A DNA stretch of 64,000 nt from assembly GCA_963921795.1 (NCBI GenBank), contig OY997661.1, positions 38,771,122 to 38,835,121 on the forward strand, written 5' to 3'. Both the position numbers and the translations under genes were made by a program. Each line of letters begins with the position of its first letter. Position 1 is the stretch's first letter. The notes beneath the pieces were generated by a model that was not told where the DNA came from, did not search any database, and saw nothing but the letters and a program-made list of their open reading frames with translations. Source of the stretch: Nannobrachium achirus. Taxonomy: Eukaryota; Chordata; Actinopteri; Myctophiformes; Myctophidae. Below, piece by piece: positions 22,701 through 34,340 of this stretch.

Positions 22701-23275
22701 GTCCGGTGCACCCTGGTCTGGCCTATAACAGCCGGATCCAGCCTACTGTAGGCTAGTGAAGCCATCTAACCTCTGTTTTGGGCTCTGGTGGGCTGTGCTG
22801 TGCTGTTCTAGGCTCTGTTGGGCTATACGAGGCAGTACCGTACTAAAGTTTAGACATGTTCATGTAAAACTATTGGCCGTGTACACAAACTCATGTAAAA
22901 CTATTGCCCGTGTACACAGTGTATAATCGCATGTGCAAGGATCTACAGGGCAAGCTGGAGCCTGGAGCAGCCTGGTGGAGTCTGGTGTAGTGCTGTGCAC
23001 CCTGGTCTGGCCTATTCAAGCCAGGTCCAGCCTGTAATGGCCTGGTGGAGACATCTAACTACCCCTCTTCCCTGGTCTATACTCCTACTTGGCAGGACTG
23101 GGCTGGACTTAGGTGTGCTGGAGCTCTATTGGGCTCTGGTGGGCTGTGCTGTGCTTTGCTGGGCTCTGTTAGGCTGTATGGGGCAGTTCTGTACTATAGC
23201 TTAGAAATATTCATGTAAAACTATTGGCTGTGGCGTGCACACAAACTCATGTGGTAACTCAATATGGTTATTGTG
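19750..23275 (+). repeat. Tandem array of a roughly 361-bp unit, forward orientation
   Basis: The marker TGGATGTGCTGGGCTGTG recurs at 20091, 20452, 20813, 21165, 21622, 22079 and 22450. Spacing is mostly 352-371 bp, with two 457-bp units carrying an internal duplication of about 96 bp (ATCAACGAGGAGCTAAAGGA onward). Each unit contains two GTGTACAC palindromes and short GGGCTCTGGTGGGCTG sub-repeats. The last units (22780 on) are diverged. Confidence 0.92.
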
Positions 23276-24099
23276 AGGCTGAAGATGCTTTCCATCATAG
23301 TGACATGCAGAAAAAAACTGTCCATATAGTATGGTTTACATAGAAGTCAGGCAGTTGTCCTTCACATATTCATATATATTTAATGTATTTATTCCATAAA
23401 TATTTTTTGGGTGAGGGGGGCTCAACCCAATACAGCAGATCTACAAGCACCTCGCAGATCTACAAGCACCTGCCAGGGACACAGTTTGGTTGGCCTGCAT
23501 AAGCCTTGCTGACAACACACTACTACACCAACCCCCACCTACCTACCAATCAGGTCACCAAGCCAGGAGTGGTCAATTAGTGCCTGTCTTTTGATCAGTG
23601 CCTCCTGCCAAGTGGCCTCAGTCTTTCTTTGGAGTTCACTAGGAGAGAAGCATGTTTGAGCTCAGAGCAAAGTGTGTTTTCCATTTGGACTTACTGTGTT
23701 TTGTTGGTGTGTTTGCAACCAAGACCAAAGGAATAGCATATGCACATCGCCTAACTTGTGAGAAAGTCCTGCTGGGCGAAACCTTCTCACTTAATATTTG
23801 ACAGTTTGTCCTGTTTGGTAGCACAAAAAGAGTTCAGGCGTTTGTAAAACACGGTCTTGTGAAAATAGCAGATATACATGCTCACAATGCCTCACAACGC
23901 AAGGCGGCGTGAGCTTGTAGATCTGCTATTTTCAACATTTTAATATTTAATTTGTCATTTTAAAGGTATTAAAAAGGTCCTTAAATTGTATCTTAAAAAA
24001 TGTGCAGATAGCCTCTGTACACTGTTGAGTGGAAAAAAAACAATGTTCACATTAAGCTAATCATTTGGGACCACCCAAGATCATTTGGAGACCCCTCTG
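23276..24099. other. Spacer at the array turn-around
   Basis: Non-array sequence with a tandem pair of half hairpins (CAGATCTACAAGCACCT twice, 23444-23475) and one full hairpin. No gene is seen. Confidence 0.6.
23859..23934. repeat. Foldback hairpin (copy 5)
   Basis: GTGAAAATAGCAGATATACA and its imperfect complement ending TCTGCTATTTTCA, with an inner stem around GCCTCACAACGCAAGGCG. Confidence 0.85.
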
Positions 24100-27000
24100 G
24101 GGCTACTGAGCCACAGTTTAACCAATGACTTATAAGGTATACAAGGCTGGATCTGGCTGGAACACTGTGCCAGGATCTCACCAGCACTGTAGCTCCCCAC
24201 ACTTGAGATTAACAACTCTGAGTGTGTGTACACGGCCAATAGTTTATTATTTACATGAACATGTCTAAGCTTTAGTACAGTACTGCCTCGTGTAGCCCAA
24301 CAGAGCTCAGCACCGCACAGCCCACCAGAGCCCAATACAGCCCAATAGAGTCCAGCACACCTAAGTCTAGGCCAGTCCTGCCCAGTGGTAGTGTAGACCA
24401 GGGAAGGGGGGTATTCTTATGGCTGCACCAGGCCATTACAGGCTGGATCTGGCTTGAATAGACCAGACCAGGGTGGACAGGATTTCAGGCTCTAAAAAGG
24501 CCTTCATTTCAACTGCGTAAACTGAATTATACTTTTTCCCGGATAAAAGACACTTATTCTGTCTCTACGGCACTCCTAACTCAAAAGGTCAAGGAAAAGG
24601 GTCGTTTGAGGCTTCAAAACGGGCCCTTTGTCCTTAAAATGAATAAAAAAATAAAAAAAAAACTTTTTGTTTCAGGCAGGAAACACTTTTCATATTTGAA
24701 GCATGTCCGATCCGATGGAATGGGTTTCGTGTCTCTCTGACACTTTGAACCCTTTACGATTGCGAAAAAGACACAGAAACCCGGATTTTTGTCCTTAAAA
24801 TCAATAAAAAATTCAAAAAAAATCTGTTTGTTTCAGGCAGGAAACACTTTTCATATTTGAAGCATGTCCGATCCGATGGAATGGGTTTCGTGTCTCTCCG
24901 ACAATTTTAACCCTTTACGATTGCGAAAAAGACACGAAATTTGCACGCCACCAACACGATTACACATTCTTTCGGATAAAAGACACTTATTCTGACTTAC
25001 TTTTTGATGCTGAATCCAACAAACCCGGTCTCGTGTCTCTACGACACTCGTAACTCGAAAGGTCAAGGAAAAAGCCACTGTGTACACGGGCAATAGTTTT
25101 ACATGACTTTGTGTACACGGCCAATAGTTTTACATGAACTTGTCTGGGCTTTAGTACTGTTCTGCCTCGTATAGCCCAACAGAGCCCAGCACAGCACAGC
25201 ACAGCCCACCAGAGCCCAATACAGCCCATCAGAGCCCAATAGAGTCCAGCAAACCTAAGTCAAGCCCAGTCCTGCCCAGTAGGAGTATAGGCGAGGGAAG
25301 GGGGGTAGTTAGATGGCTACACCAGGCCATTACAGGCCAGATCCGGCTTGAATAGGCCAGACCAGGGTAGACAGGACTGCACCAGACTCCAGCAGTCTCC
25401 ACCGGGCTGCTCAAGGCTCCCGCCAGTCCTGTAGCTCCTCGTTGATGGGATTATCCACTGTGTACACGGGCCCTAGTTTCTACATGCCTTAGTGTACACG
25501 GCCAATAGTTTTACATGAACATGCCTAGGCTATACTACAGTACTGCCCTGTATAGCCTACCAGAGCCCAGCCCAGCCCACCAGAGCCCAAAACAGCCCAC
25601 CAGAGCCCAAAACAGCCCACCAGAGCCTGATAGAGTCCAGTCCAGCACAGCCCAGCACATCCAAGTCCAGCACAGTGGGAGAATAGATTAGGGAAGTGGA
25701 GAGGTTGGATGGCTTCACTAGCCTACAGTAGGCTGGATCCGGCTTGAATAGGCCAGACCAGGGTGCACAGGACTGCACCAGACTCCTCCAGGCTGCTCCA
25801 TACTCCAGCCAGCTCTGTAGATCCTGTGTACACGGCACTCCTAACTCGAACGGTTAAGGGAAAGTGTCGTTTTAGGCGTCAAAACGGGCCCTTTGTCCTT
25901 AAAATGAATAAAAAAATCAAAAAAATATGTTTTGTTTTAGGCCGGACACACTTTTCATAATTGAAGGATGCCTGATCCGATGGAATGGGTTTCGTGTCTC
26001 TCCGACAATTTGAACCCTTTACAATTGCGAAAAAGACACGAAATTTGCACGCCACCAACACGATTACAAATTCTTTCGGATAAAAGACACTTATTCTAAC
26101 TTACTTTTTGACGCTGAATCCAACAAACCCGGTCTCGTGTCTCTTCGACACTCGTAACTCGAAAGGTCAAGGAAAAAGCCACTGTGTACACGGGCCATAG
26201 TTTTACATGACTTTGTGTACACGGCCAATAGTTTTACATGAACATATCTGGGCTTTAGTACTGTTCTGCCTCGTATAGCCCAACAAAGCCCAGCAGAGCA
26301 CAGCACAGCCCACCAGAGCCAAATACAGCCCACCAGAGCCCAATAGAGTCCAGCAAACCTAAGTCAAGCCCAGTCCTGCCCAGTAGGAGTATAGGCGAGG
26401 GAAGGGGGGTAGTTAGATGGCTACACCAGGCCATTACAGGCCAGATCCGGCTTGAATAGGCCAGACCAGGGTAGACAGGACTGCACCAGACTCCAGCAGT
26501 CTCCACCGGGCTGCTCAAGGCTCCCGCCAGTCCTGTAGCTCCTCGTTGATGGGATTATCCACTGTGTACACGGGCCCTAGTTTCTACATGCCTTAGTGTA
26601 CACGGCCAATAGTTTTACATGAACATGCCTAGGCTATACTACAGTACTGCCCTGTATAGCCTACCAGAGCCCAGCCCAGCCCACCAGAGCCCAAAACAGC
26701 CCACCAGAGCCCAAAACAGCCCACCAGAGCCTGATAGAGTCCAGCACAGCCCAGCACATCCAAGTCCAGCACAGTGGGAGAATAGATTAGGGAAGTGGAG
26801 AGGTTAGATGGCTTCACTAGCCTACAGTAGGCTGGATCCGGCTTGAATAGGCCAGACCAGGGTGCACAGGACTGCACCAGACTCCTCCAGGCTGCTCCAT
26901 ACTCCAGCCAGCTCTGTAGATCCTGTGTACATGGCACTCCTAACTCGAACGGTCAATGGAAAGTGTCGTTTTAGGCGTCAAAACGGGCCCTTTGTCCTTA

Positions 27001-28305
27001 AAATGAATAAAAAAATCAAAAAAATATGTTTTGTTTTAGGCCGGACACACTTTTCCTAATTGAAGCATGCCCGATCCGATGGAATGGGTTTCGTGTCTTT
27101 CCGACACTTTGAACCCTTTACGATTGCGAAAAAGACACCGAAACCCGGATTTTTGTCCTTAAAATCAATAAAAAAATCGTAAAAAATCTGTTTGTTTGAC
27201 GCAGGAAACACTTTTCATATTTGAAGGATGCCTGATCCGATGGAATGGGTTTCGTGTCTCTCCGACAATTTGAACCCTTTACGATTGCGAAAAAGACACG
27301 AAATTTGCACGCCACCAACACGATTACAAATTCTTTCGGATAAAAGACACTTATTCTGACTTACTTTTTGACGCTGAATCCAACAAACCCGTTCTCGTGT
27401 CTCTACGACACTCGTAACTCGAAAGGTCAAGGAAAAAGCCACTGTGTACACGGGCCATAGTTTTACATGACTTTGTGTACACGGCCAATAGTTTTACATG
27501 AACATATCTGGGCTTTAGTACTGTTCTGCCTCGTATAGCCCAACAGAGCCCAGCACAGCACAACACAGCCCACCAGAGCCCAATACAGCCCACCAGAGCC
27601 CAATAGAGTCCAGCAAACCTAAGTCAAGCCCAGTCCTATCCAGTAGGAGTATAGGCGAGGGAAGGGGGGTAGTTAGATGGCTACACCAGGCCATTACAGG
27701 CCAGATCCGGCTTGAATAGGCCAGACCAGGGTGCACAGGACTGCACCAGACTCCACCAGGCTGCTCCATACTCCAGCCAGCTCTGTAGATCCTGTGTACA
27801 CGGCACTCCTAACTCGAACGGTCAAGGAAAAAGCCACTGTGTACACGGGCCATAGTTTCTACATGCCTTTGTGTACACAGCCAATAGTTTTACATGAACA
27901 TGTCTGGGCTTTAGTACTGTTCTGCCTCGTATAGCCCAACAGAGCCCAGCACAGCCCACCAGAGCCCAATACAGCCCACTAGAGCCCTATAGAGTCCAGC
28001 ACACCTAAGACCAGCCCAGTCCTGCCCAGTGGGAGTATAGACCAGGGAAGTGGGGTAGTTAGATGGCTGCACCAGGCCATTACAGGCCATATCCGGCTGG
28101 TTAGATGGCTGCACCAGGCCATTACAGGCCATATCCGGCTGGAATAGGCCAGACTAGGGTGCACCAGTCTCCACCAGACTCCACCAGGCTGTTCCAGGCT
28201 CCAGCCAGCCTTTAGCTCCTTGCACATGTGATTAACCCCTGTGTACACAGGCAATAGTTTTACATGAGTTTGTGTACACGGCCAATAGTTTGACATGAAC
28301 ATGAC
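24100..28305 (-). repeat. Same repeat family in inverted orientation, interleaved with a second unit
   Basis: AGCCCACCAGAGCCC and ACACGGGCCCTAGTTTCTAC are reverse complements of the forward array. Three blocks (about 24480-25090, 25815-26180, 26925-27440) carry a different AT-rich unit with CCTTTGTCCTTAAAATGAAT and TTTCGTGTCTCTCCGACA. Larger composite units repeat roughly every 1.1-1.3 kb. Open frames here are array translations. Confidence 0.88.
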
Positions 28306-29080
28306 ATTGTAATGGCCTGCACCAGGCCATTACATTGTATTGGGCTCTGGTGGGCTATGCTGTGCTGGGCTCTGTTGGGCTATACAAGGCAGTACTCTAC
28401 TAAAGCCTAGACATGTTCATGTAAAACTATTGGCCATGTACACAAACTCATGTACAACTATTGCCTGTGTTCACAGTGTTTAATCCCATGTGCAAGGAGC
28501 TACAGGGCGGGTGGGAGCCTGGAGCAGTGTGGTGGAGACTGTTGGAGTTTGGTACAATTATGTGCACCCTGGTCTGGCCTATTCCAGCCAGGTACGGCCT
28601 TTAATGGCCTGGTGCATCCATCTAACTATCCCCCTTCCCTGGTCTATACTCCCACTGGGCAGGACTGGCCTAGAATTAGGTGTGCTGGAGTCCATTGGGC
28701 TCTGGTGGGCTGTGTTGTGCTGGGCTGGGCTCTGTTGGGCTATACGAGGCAGTACTGTAATAAACCCTACACATGTTCACGTAAAACTATTGGTCGTGTA
28801 CACAAAGTCATATAAAACTGTTGCCCGTGTACACAGCGGTTAATCACATGTGCCAGGAGCTACAAGCCTGGCGGGAGCCTGGAGCAGCCTGGTGGAGACT
28901 GTTGGAGTCTGATGCAGTCATGTGCACCCTGGTCTGGCCTATTCCAGCTGGATCCGGCCTGTAATGGCCTGGTGCATACATAACTGCACCCCTTCCCTTG
29001 TCTATACTCCCACTGTGCAGGACTGGGCTGGACTTAAGTGTGCTGGACTCTATTGGGCTGCATTGGGCTCTGGTGGCCTG
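28306..29080 (+). repeat. Diverged forward units of the 361-bp family
   Basis: GGGCTCTGGTGGGCT, ACTATTGGCCATGTACAC and CACCCTGGTCTGGCCTATTC return in forward orientation in two to three diverged units. Confidence 0.85.
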
Positions 29081-29262
29081 TGCTGTTACACTATTAAACC
29101 TATTACACTATTACATGTAATGCACTATTACACTATTAGACTTATTACACTTATTACACTATTACACTATTACACCTATTACACTATTAAACCTGTTACA
29201 TTATTACACTATTTACACATTATTGTGCTATTACACTATTACACTTATAGTGTAATATATAC
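29081..29262. repeat. TTACACTA minisatellite
   Basis: Irregular tandem CTATTACA / TTATTACAC units over about 180 bp. Confidence 0.92.
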
Positions 29263-29994
29263 GTTTTACCCCCGGGAGACCCTCCTGAGAAGCGGAGGTC
29301 CCCTCCCCGCCCGGGCCTCGGTCCTTGGAGTGGAGCAATAGCTTGTAGATCGGCTAATTGAGTATTTTCCATATTTCTTTTCCCGGTGGCGCTGGGGTCC
29401 CTGGGGGTCCCTGGAGCTCCAGGGGTCCCTCGGGGCCCAGGCGGTGGCCCTGCCGCCGGGGACCCCCTGGTTGCCGTCCCCGTCTCTCCCGGTCGCTCCG
29501 GGGCCGAGTTAAAGCCTTTTTAGCTCTACGAACGGCCGTCTCCGGGCCGCCGAGGCGGACGCGTGGGTACCGGCCCCAGCTCTCCCGGTCGCTCCTAGAT
29601 CGAGTTACAGCATTTTATTTGCGCTGCAGTGGCGGGGGGTCCTCCACTAGGGGCGCGACCTGGTGCGTCGTTCCGGAGCACCAGGAGTCGTGGTCCCCGG
29701 GAATTCCCTGTGAGCAGCCCCTTTGGGGGGATCATTTGGTCATTTTTTAGCTTTTTGGCGGTGGTCCCCGGGGGTCCCCGGAGCTCCAGGGGGTCCCTGG
29801 CTACTCTGCAGTCCCAGGCCGAGGCCCCAAAGTCAGACAGGAGCGGAGCAGCGGCCCGTCTGGTTCTCCAAAGCCATATCCCAGGTCCACAGTCATATCG
29901 CCAGGGGTCCCTGGAGGTGGTCCCTGATCGGTAGTCCCCGGACTCTGCAGTCTGAGGCCAAGGCCCCAGAAACCCCTCAGGGACCCAGAGAGGT
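29263..29994. repeat. GC-rich GGTCCC-repeat block
   Basis: Dense GGTCCC/GGGGTCC phrases and a duplicated CTCTCCCGGTCGCTCC followed by GAGTTA(A/C)AGC about 100 bp apart. GC content is far above that of the surroundings. Long frames on both strands reflect composition only. Confidence 0.7.
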
Positions 29995-30220
29995 CCCCGA
30001 ACCACACTTTGGGAACCAGCCAAGGACCCCTTTGAAACCCTGTAGGTCCCCCCAGAGGTCCCCAAACCACACTTTGGGAACCAGCCATGAATGTACTAGG
30101 CTGTTGTGAACCAGCCATGGAAACCCTGGGGTCCCCAAACCACACTTTGGGAACCAGCCAGGGACCCCCTGGAAACCCGGGGTCCCCAAACCACACTTTG
30201 GGAACCAACCAGGCAGTAGT
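29995..30220. repeat. Tandem repeat with CACACTTTGGGAACCAGCC
   Basis: Four spaced copies of CCACACTTTGGGAACCA(G/A)CC with GG-AACCC(T/C)-GG linkers. Confidence 0.88.
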
Positions 30221-30663
30221 AGGCTAGACTATGGCTCTCTGCTGCCCCCCATTGATAAAACATAGTCGGCACAGAATTGTACACGAAAGGCAGCCAGCGA
30301 GTGATCACGCACCATGGTCACTATGAGACATGTACAATGACTGTACACCGGCTCCAAAGGGTACACGGGCCATGGTCATTAACATTGAAACTGCCTGCCG
30401 TAGACACCAAAAACAATTGTTAAGACTTTTCGTGTAGTGTTTGGTTGGGGTGCATATCTGCACACACAACGGGCAGAACAGTGGGGGTGGCGCAGTTCAG
30501 GCCAAAGGTGGTACTGCAGCTGAAAATGCTCTGAGAGCCATTCAAAAATGAGAGGCTCTCTATTCAGGAGTGGTAATTTAGCCTCAAACCTTTTGAAAAA
30601 CGTTTTTGGGACACAAACAATATGACATAAATACTTTTTAAATGCATGGTGTATCAACTTTCA

Positions 30664-30717
30664 GTGACGCATACCTGTGGAATGGAGACTGTCACCCTGA
30701 CCTGCAATGTCTCACAG
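30664..30717 (+). CDS. Gene A C2-2, first half (downstream of transposon)
   Basis: GTGACGCATACCTGTGGAAT opens the remaining exon, which ends CACAG before GTGAGA. It encodes VTHTCGMETVTLTCNVSQ, with both C2-domain cysteines. The transposon junction reads TTTCAG then TGACG, so TTTCAG can act as an acceptor. Joined to a phase-1 donor, the next codon is GTG (V) and the frame is kept. Only about seven N-terminal residues would be lost. Confidence 0.6.
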
Positions 30718-31035
30718 GTGAGAAATCTGTCTGTCTATCAAACTCATGAGATTATGTACAGTATCCCATCTATTTAATGAAGCTTATATGCAGGACACGT
30801 TAGTCTCGCCGACCTCAGCTGTTATCTGCTCCTTTCTTACTCCTCACTCACAGATCTGCTAAACATTACATCACTCTGTCTAATCCGAACGCAGAGCCTT
30901 TTAACACCAAGATATAACTGTATTCCATTCATGCAATAAATGTTTATTCACATCAATAAAAAAGAAAAAAAAAAAGAAATTGACGTGAGTGTTCCTGTCT
31001 AAAATGTATGTAATGTGTATGTGTGTAAACTCCAG
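30718..31035. other. Intron between C2-2 halves
   Basis: Homologous to the introns after the C2-3 and C2-4 first halves. Includes an A-rich run near 30957-30980. Confidence 0.6.
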
Positions 31036-31202
31036 CCACAGGGCCTGTCCTTTAGATGGAGTCAGAATGGGAAGGAAGTGGTGAAGCAGAACCAGATGAC
31101 TCTGACCGGACCTGTGGACACTTGACAGCAATTTCACCTGCACCGCGTTCAAACCTGGTGGTTCAGAGACCAGCCTGCCCTTCACACCAAGCTGCCCCAA
31201 AG
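31036..31202 (+). pseudogene. Gene A C2-2, second half, frameshifted
   Basis: Aligns with the 166-bp exon at 16615 but has one extra T in GACACTTGACAG. This makes TGA at 31123-31125 and shifts the frame before the F-strand cysteine. Splice sites (TCCAG, GTGAGT) are intact. The module cannot encode a complete C2 domain. Confidence 0.8.
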
Positions 31203-31500
31203 GTGAGTCCCCGGGTGTTTACTGTATGCAGTATGTCATTACCCTCATAGTAGTCTTGCGTAACCAGACAACTAAATCTCCAAATGCTATATAGAGTCTG
31301 GAACTACTCTAGCCCCAAATAGAAGCTCACCCTCCGCTGGCGATCTGTTGTTAGCTTCGTTGTCATCTGCCCGCTGTGGGGATTTCCTCCACGTTGGCGG
31401 GGATAACCCTTTTCGTGACCATGTATCCAACAAATAAGGGTAGTTCCACACTCTTAGAGTATGATTTTCCTTCCACCGGCACATGAAACCTCTCCTCTAG

Positions 31501-31792
31501 GTCAGAACGTGTGTGACCACAGTACCACAGAAGGATCATCCGTCACATTGCCTCTGGCAAATAAAGGGCTCACCATAGATCATCAACTGATCTGGAAACA
31601 CAATGACAGTCATAGTCAGTAGGAAGAAAGGGTACTTCTCCAAAGGGACTGAAAAGGACATCGATTCATCTGGCTCCTTAAAACAGAAAGACTTGAAGTA
31701 GACTAGTTCAGGGAAATACATAGCAGAGGTGTATGCTACTGATGGACAAATTGTGGGAAATCTTGTAAAGATTTGGAATCTCTGTGTGACTG
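31501..31792 (+). pseudogene. Gene A V-2: V-type Ig exon, frameshifted
   Basis: The most complete 3' end of the three V exons, giving S-S-G-K-Y-I-A-E-V-Y-A-T-D-G-Q-I-V and WNLCVT before the donor GTACGT. It has a 2-bp loss in the AATGACAGTCATAG region, so the frame breaks at strand C'. It also keeps the TAG shared with V-1 and V-3 (31699-31701). Confidence 0.75.
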
Positions 31793-31821
31793 GTACGTCA
31801 CTGTGTGCTCGCCCGCCTGCC

Positions 31822-31929
<108 letters not shown>

Positions 31930-32058
31930 TAGCCTAATGCACATGGTAAAGTGCTTTGGATGAAAGCACTAAATGCACCACCACATGATTCTATTAACTT
32001 GTACTTAAGACAGTTAGCCTGAGAGATTGTACAACTTTCTTAAATGGATTTGTATATA

Positions 32059-32102
32059 ATGTAATCTAATCTAATCTAATCTAATCTAATCTAATCTAAT
32101 CT
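32059..32102. repeat. (TCTAA)n tandem run before C2-3
   Basis: About eight TCTAA units lie directly upstream of the C2 acceptor. Other copies have one to three. Confidence 0.9.
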
Positions 32103-32128
32103 ATCCAGACAGGGTTTCGAAGCCTTCA

Positions 32129-32986
32129 AGGTGATACACCATGAATTTTCACTTTTCCTATTTTAAAACCTTTTTTGGGGGTCCCACTAGCACTTTCTAT
32201 CCTCACAAAGTCCCATTTCTGACCATTGTGTCTTTCTCTGTTTTTGGGAAGGCTGAGGTTAAAAGCTTTCCACAGGTTCTCAGAACAGGCTGCAGAATTT
32301 GCTGCCGTCGCTGCCCATTTGCAGGGTCGACTAGGCAGCCTAGCCTAGGCTAGCAGGCTAGCTCGTCTTTTAATTACTTCTAATCATCTGTTGTGAACTG
32401 TCCAGAACCGGGTTGTCCTCTGCTTGCTTTGATCGCGCTACCATGTTAAACTGTTAAACAAATATTCTAATTTGTAGTAGGCTATAGTCCAGTCTTGTTG
32501 TGGACAACGGATGCTCCTGACGGCATGCTGCAACTGTGCAACGTCACTTTCATTTTCACAGTTTGGGTGAACTTTGCGTGAACCCTGAGATTAACCCTTA
32601 AACCCATGGAGCTACTCTCTAGATGCAGTGTAGCCTAGATGGCTGGATAATAATTTTCAGTTTATAATGGTTTATAAAAAGAAAACTATAACTATAATCA
32701 AAATGAAATAAATATTAAAAATTGATTTTTTATTATTATTATTATTTTTAAGACTTTTCGTGTAGTGTTTGGTTGGGGTGCATATCTGCACACACAACGG
32801 GCAGAACAGCGGGGGTGGCGCAGTTCAGGCCAAAGGTGGTACTGCAGCTGAAAATGCTCGAGAGCCATTCAAAAATGAGAGGCTCTCTATTCAGGAGTGG
32901 TAATTTAGCCTCAAACCTTTTGAAAAACGTTTTTGGGACATAAACAATATGACATAAATACTTTTTAAATGCATGGTGTATCAACT
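32129..32986. mobile_element. TTCA-flanked element in C2-3 exon, 858 bp
   Basis: Termini GTGATACACCATG / CATGGTGTATCAAC, with TTCA at 32125-32128 and 32987-32990. It sits at the same exon position as the copies in C2-2 and C2-4, so the exon was duplicated after insertion. It lacks an approximately 76-bp segment found in the other two and has no open frame. Confidence 0.88.
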
Positions 32987-32990
32987 TTCA

Positions 32991-33044
32991 GTGACGCATA
33001 CCTGTGGAATGGAGACTGTCACCCTGACCTGCAATGTGTCACAG
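32991..33044 (+). CDS. Gene A C2-3, first half (downstream of transposon)
   Basis: Same structure as C2-2 first half: TTTCAG junction, then VTHTCGMETVTLTCNV and a codon pair ending at GTGAGA. The last codons read GTG TCA CAG. The 5' piece of the exon (32109-32128) is stranded upstream of the element. It pairs with the second half at 35994 across a 2.9-kb intron swollen by insertions. Confidence 0.55.
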
Positions 33045-33052
33045 GTGAGAAA

Positions 33053-33094
<42 letters not shown>

Positions 33095-33298
33095 AGTCAA
33101 ACTCATGAGATTATGTACAGTATCCCATCTATTTAATGACGCTTATATGCAGGACACGTGAGTCTCGCCGACCTCAGCTGTTATCTGCTCCTTTCTTACT
33201 CCTCACTCACAGATCTGATAAACATTACATCACTCTGTCTAATCCGAACGCAGAGCCTTTTAACACCAAGATATAACTATAACTGTATTCCATTGTAT

Positions 33299-33365
<67 letters not shown>

Positions 33366-33658
33366 GGCGCCCCAATTTCATCCGAAGCTTCTGATCTGCT
33401 GCTGTTTAGCTACCTCCTCCACCCCAGCCACCACATTTTGATCAGAGTCTGGCATACGCTCAAATATACTTGCAATTTTATGTCTGCCATTCAAGCTAAT
33501 ATGTCAATGCTATTGTACTGCTATTGTACTATTGTATCCCTATGGAGGTTTTGTTTAGCGTTCCCTGATTTTGCATAGCAAACTGCTCGAATAAAATTCA
33601 GGGAACTCTGAACGCGGAGCCTTTTAACTCAAAGATATAACTGTATTCCATTCATGCA
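33045..33658. other. Intron with two (TGTC)n tracts
   Basis: TGTC runs at 33055-33093 and 33299-33366. Between and after them is sequence shared with the C2-1 intron (GGCGCCCCAATTTCATCCGA and onward). Confidence 0.75.
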
Positions 33659-34264
33659 GGGTTCGAGTTATGTGGGGGCCAGTGGGGGCTTAGCCCCCAT
33701 AGATAAGGTCTGGGACCCCATAGTCAAAAACCCCTATGGGGTCTCTTTTTTTCCCAAGTGTTTTTTTTTTTTCTTCTCCCCTGCGCTCTCTGGCTCTCAT
33801 CAACACCAACGTAACCTCTCAGTGGCATGTAGGTGCTATTTGGCTACTATTTTCCAGGACAATTTCAAAATAAACATGTTGAATGATCGATTGTATAGAT
33901 GAAAAAAATAAAATAAAGACTCTTGTTTTGAAATGCGCTTCTGTGCAGAGAGGAAATGGCTTTCATAGGACGAGCCTTTAAACTTTGTCCACTCTGTCGT
34001 CAGTGCGTATCTTGCGCCCTGATGGACTCGTGGTGAAATTAACAACACACACATATAACAGGCATAAAGGAATATAACAGAACACCAAGACAAGACCATG
34101 TAGGCTATAAAGGCATTAAACATCGTCCTGCTCGTCTCATCGTCACATTGTCAACAATTGGTGAGTGAGTCGTGGCTAAATAGAGTTGGAGTAATGATGG
34201 ATGCTATGCTGCTAGCTAAGCTAACACTGTTTTGGCTAGCGTTGTGGACACATTGTATGGGTCC

Positions 34265-34340
34265 TGAAAATAGCAGATCTAGAAGTTCACAACGCAGTGC
34301 GAAGCGACTCCTTGTGAGCTTGTAGATCGGCTATTTTCAC
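34265..34340. repeat. Foldback hairpin (copy 6)
   Basis: TGAAAATAGCAGATCTAGAA pairs imperfectly with TTGTAGATCGGCTATTTTCA. The inner stem is diverged. Confidence 0.85.

Larger units (their letters stand above)
18326..30419. mobile_element. About 12.1-kb satellite-filled insertion with inverted termini and TTA duplication
   Basis: ATTGTTTTTGGTGTCT (18331-18346) is repeated exactly in inverse at 30402-30417. TTA lies at 18323-18325 and 30420-30422. The homologous element copies at 32129 and 36987 run straight through this point (TTATTTTTAAGAC), giving the empty site. The inside consists of tandem repeats with no protein-coding signal. Outermost bases differ (CCCCT at the left, CA at the right). 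A 3-bp TTA duplication occurs in PIF/Harbinger and CACTA-type elements, but the family is unknown. Confidence 0.75.
17627..30659. mobile_element. TTCA-flanked element in the C2-2 exon, split by a nested 12-kb insertion
   Basis: The left terminus AGGTGATACACCATG matches the complement of the right terminus CATGGTGTATCAACT. TTCA is duplicated at 17623-17626 and 30660-30663. Removing the element and one TTCA gives AAGCCTTCAGTGACG, matching the uninterrupted exon at 16161. The element's own halves are 17627-18325 and 30420-30659, equivalent to the 858- and 934-bp copies in C2-3 and C2-4. It has no open reading frame. The superfamily is unassigned. Confidence 0.85.

Noticed and set aside
24851..28843. 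Open frames of 80-120 codons in the 361-bp arrays
   Set aside because: The same frames recur in each unit with array-driven variation, low-complexity composition and no motif.
29358..30208. Overlapping Gly/Pro/Arg-rich frames up to 156 codons
   Set aside because: They occur on both strands of a GC-rich repeat block, which composition alone explains.
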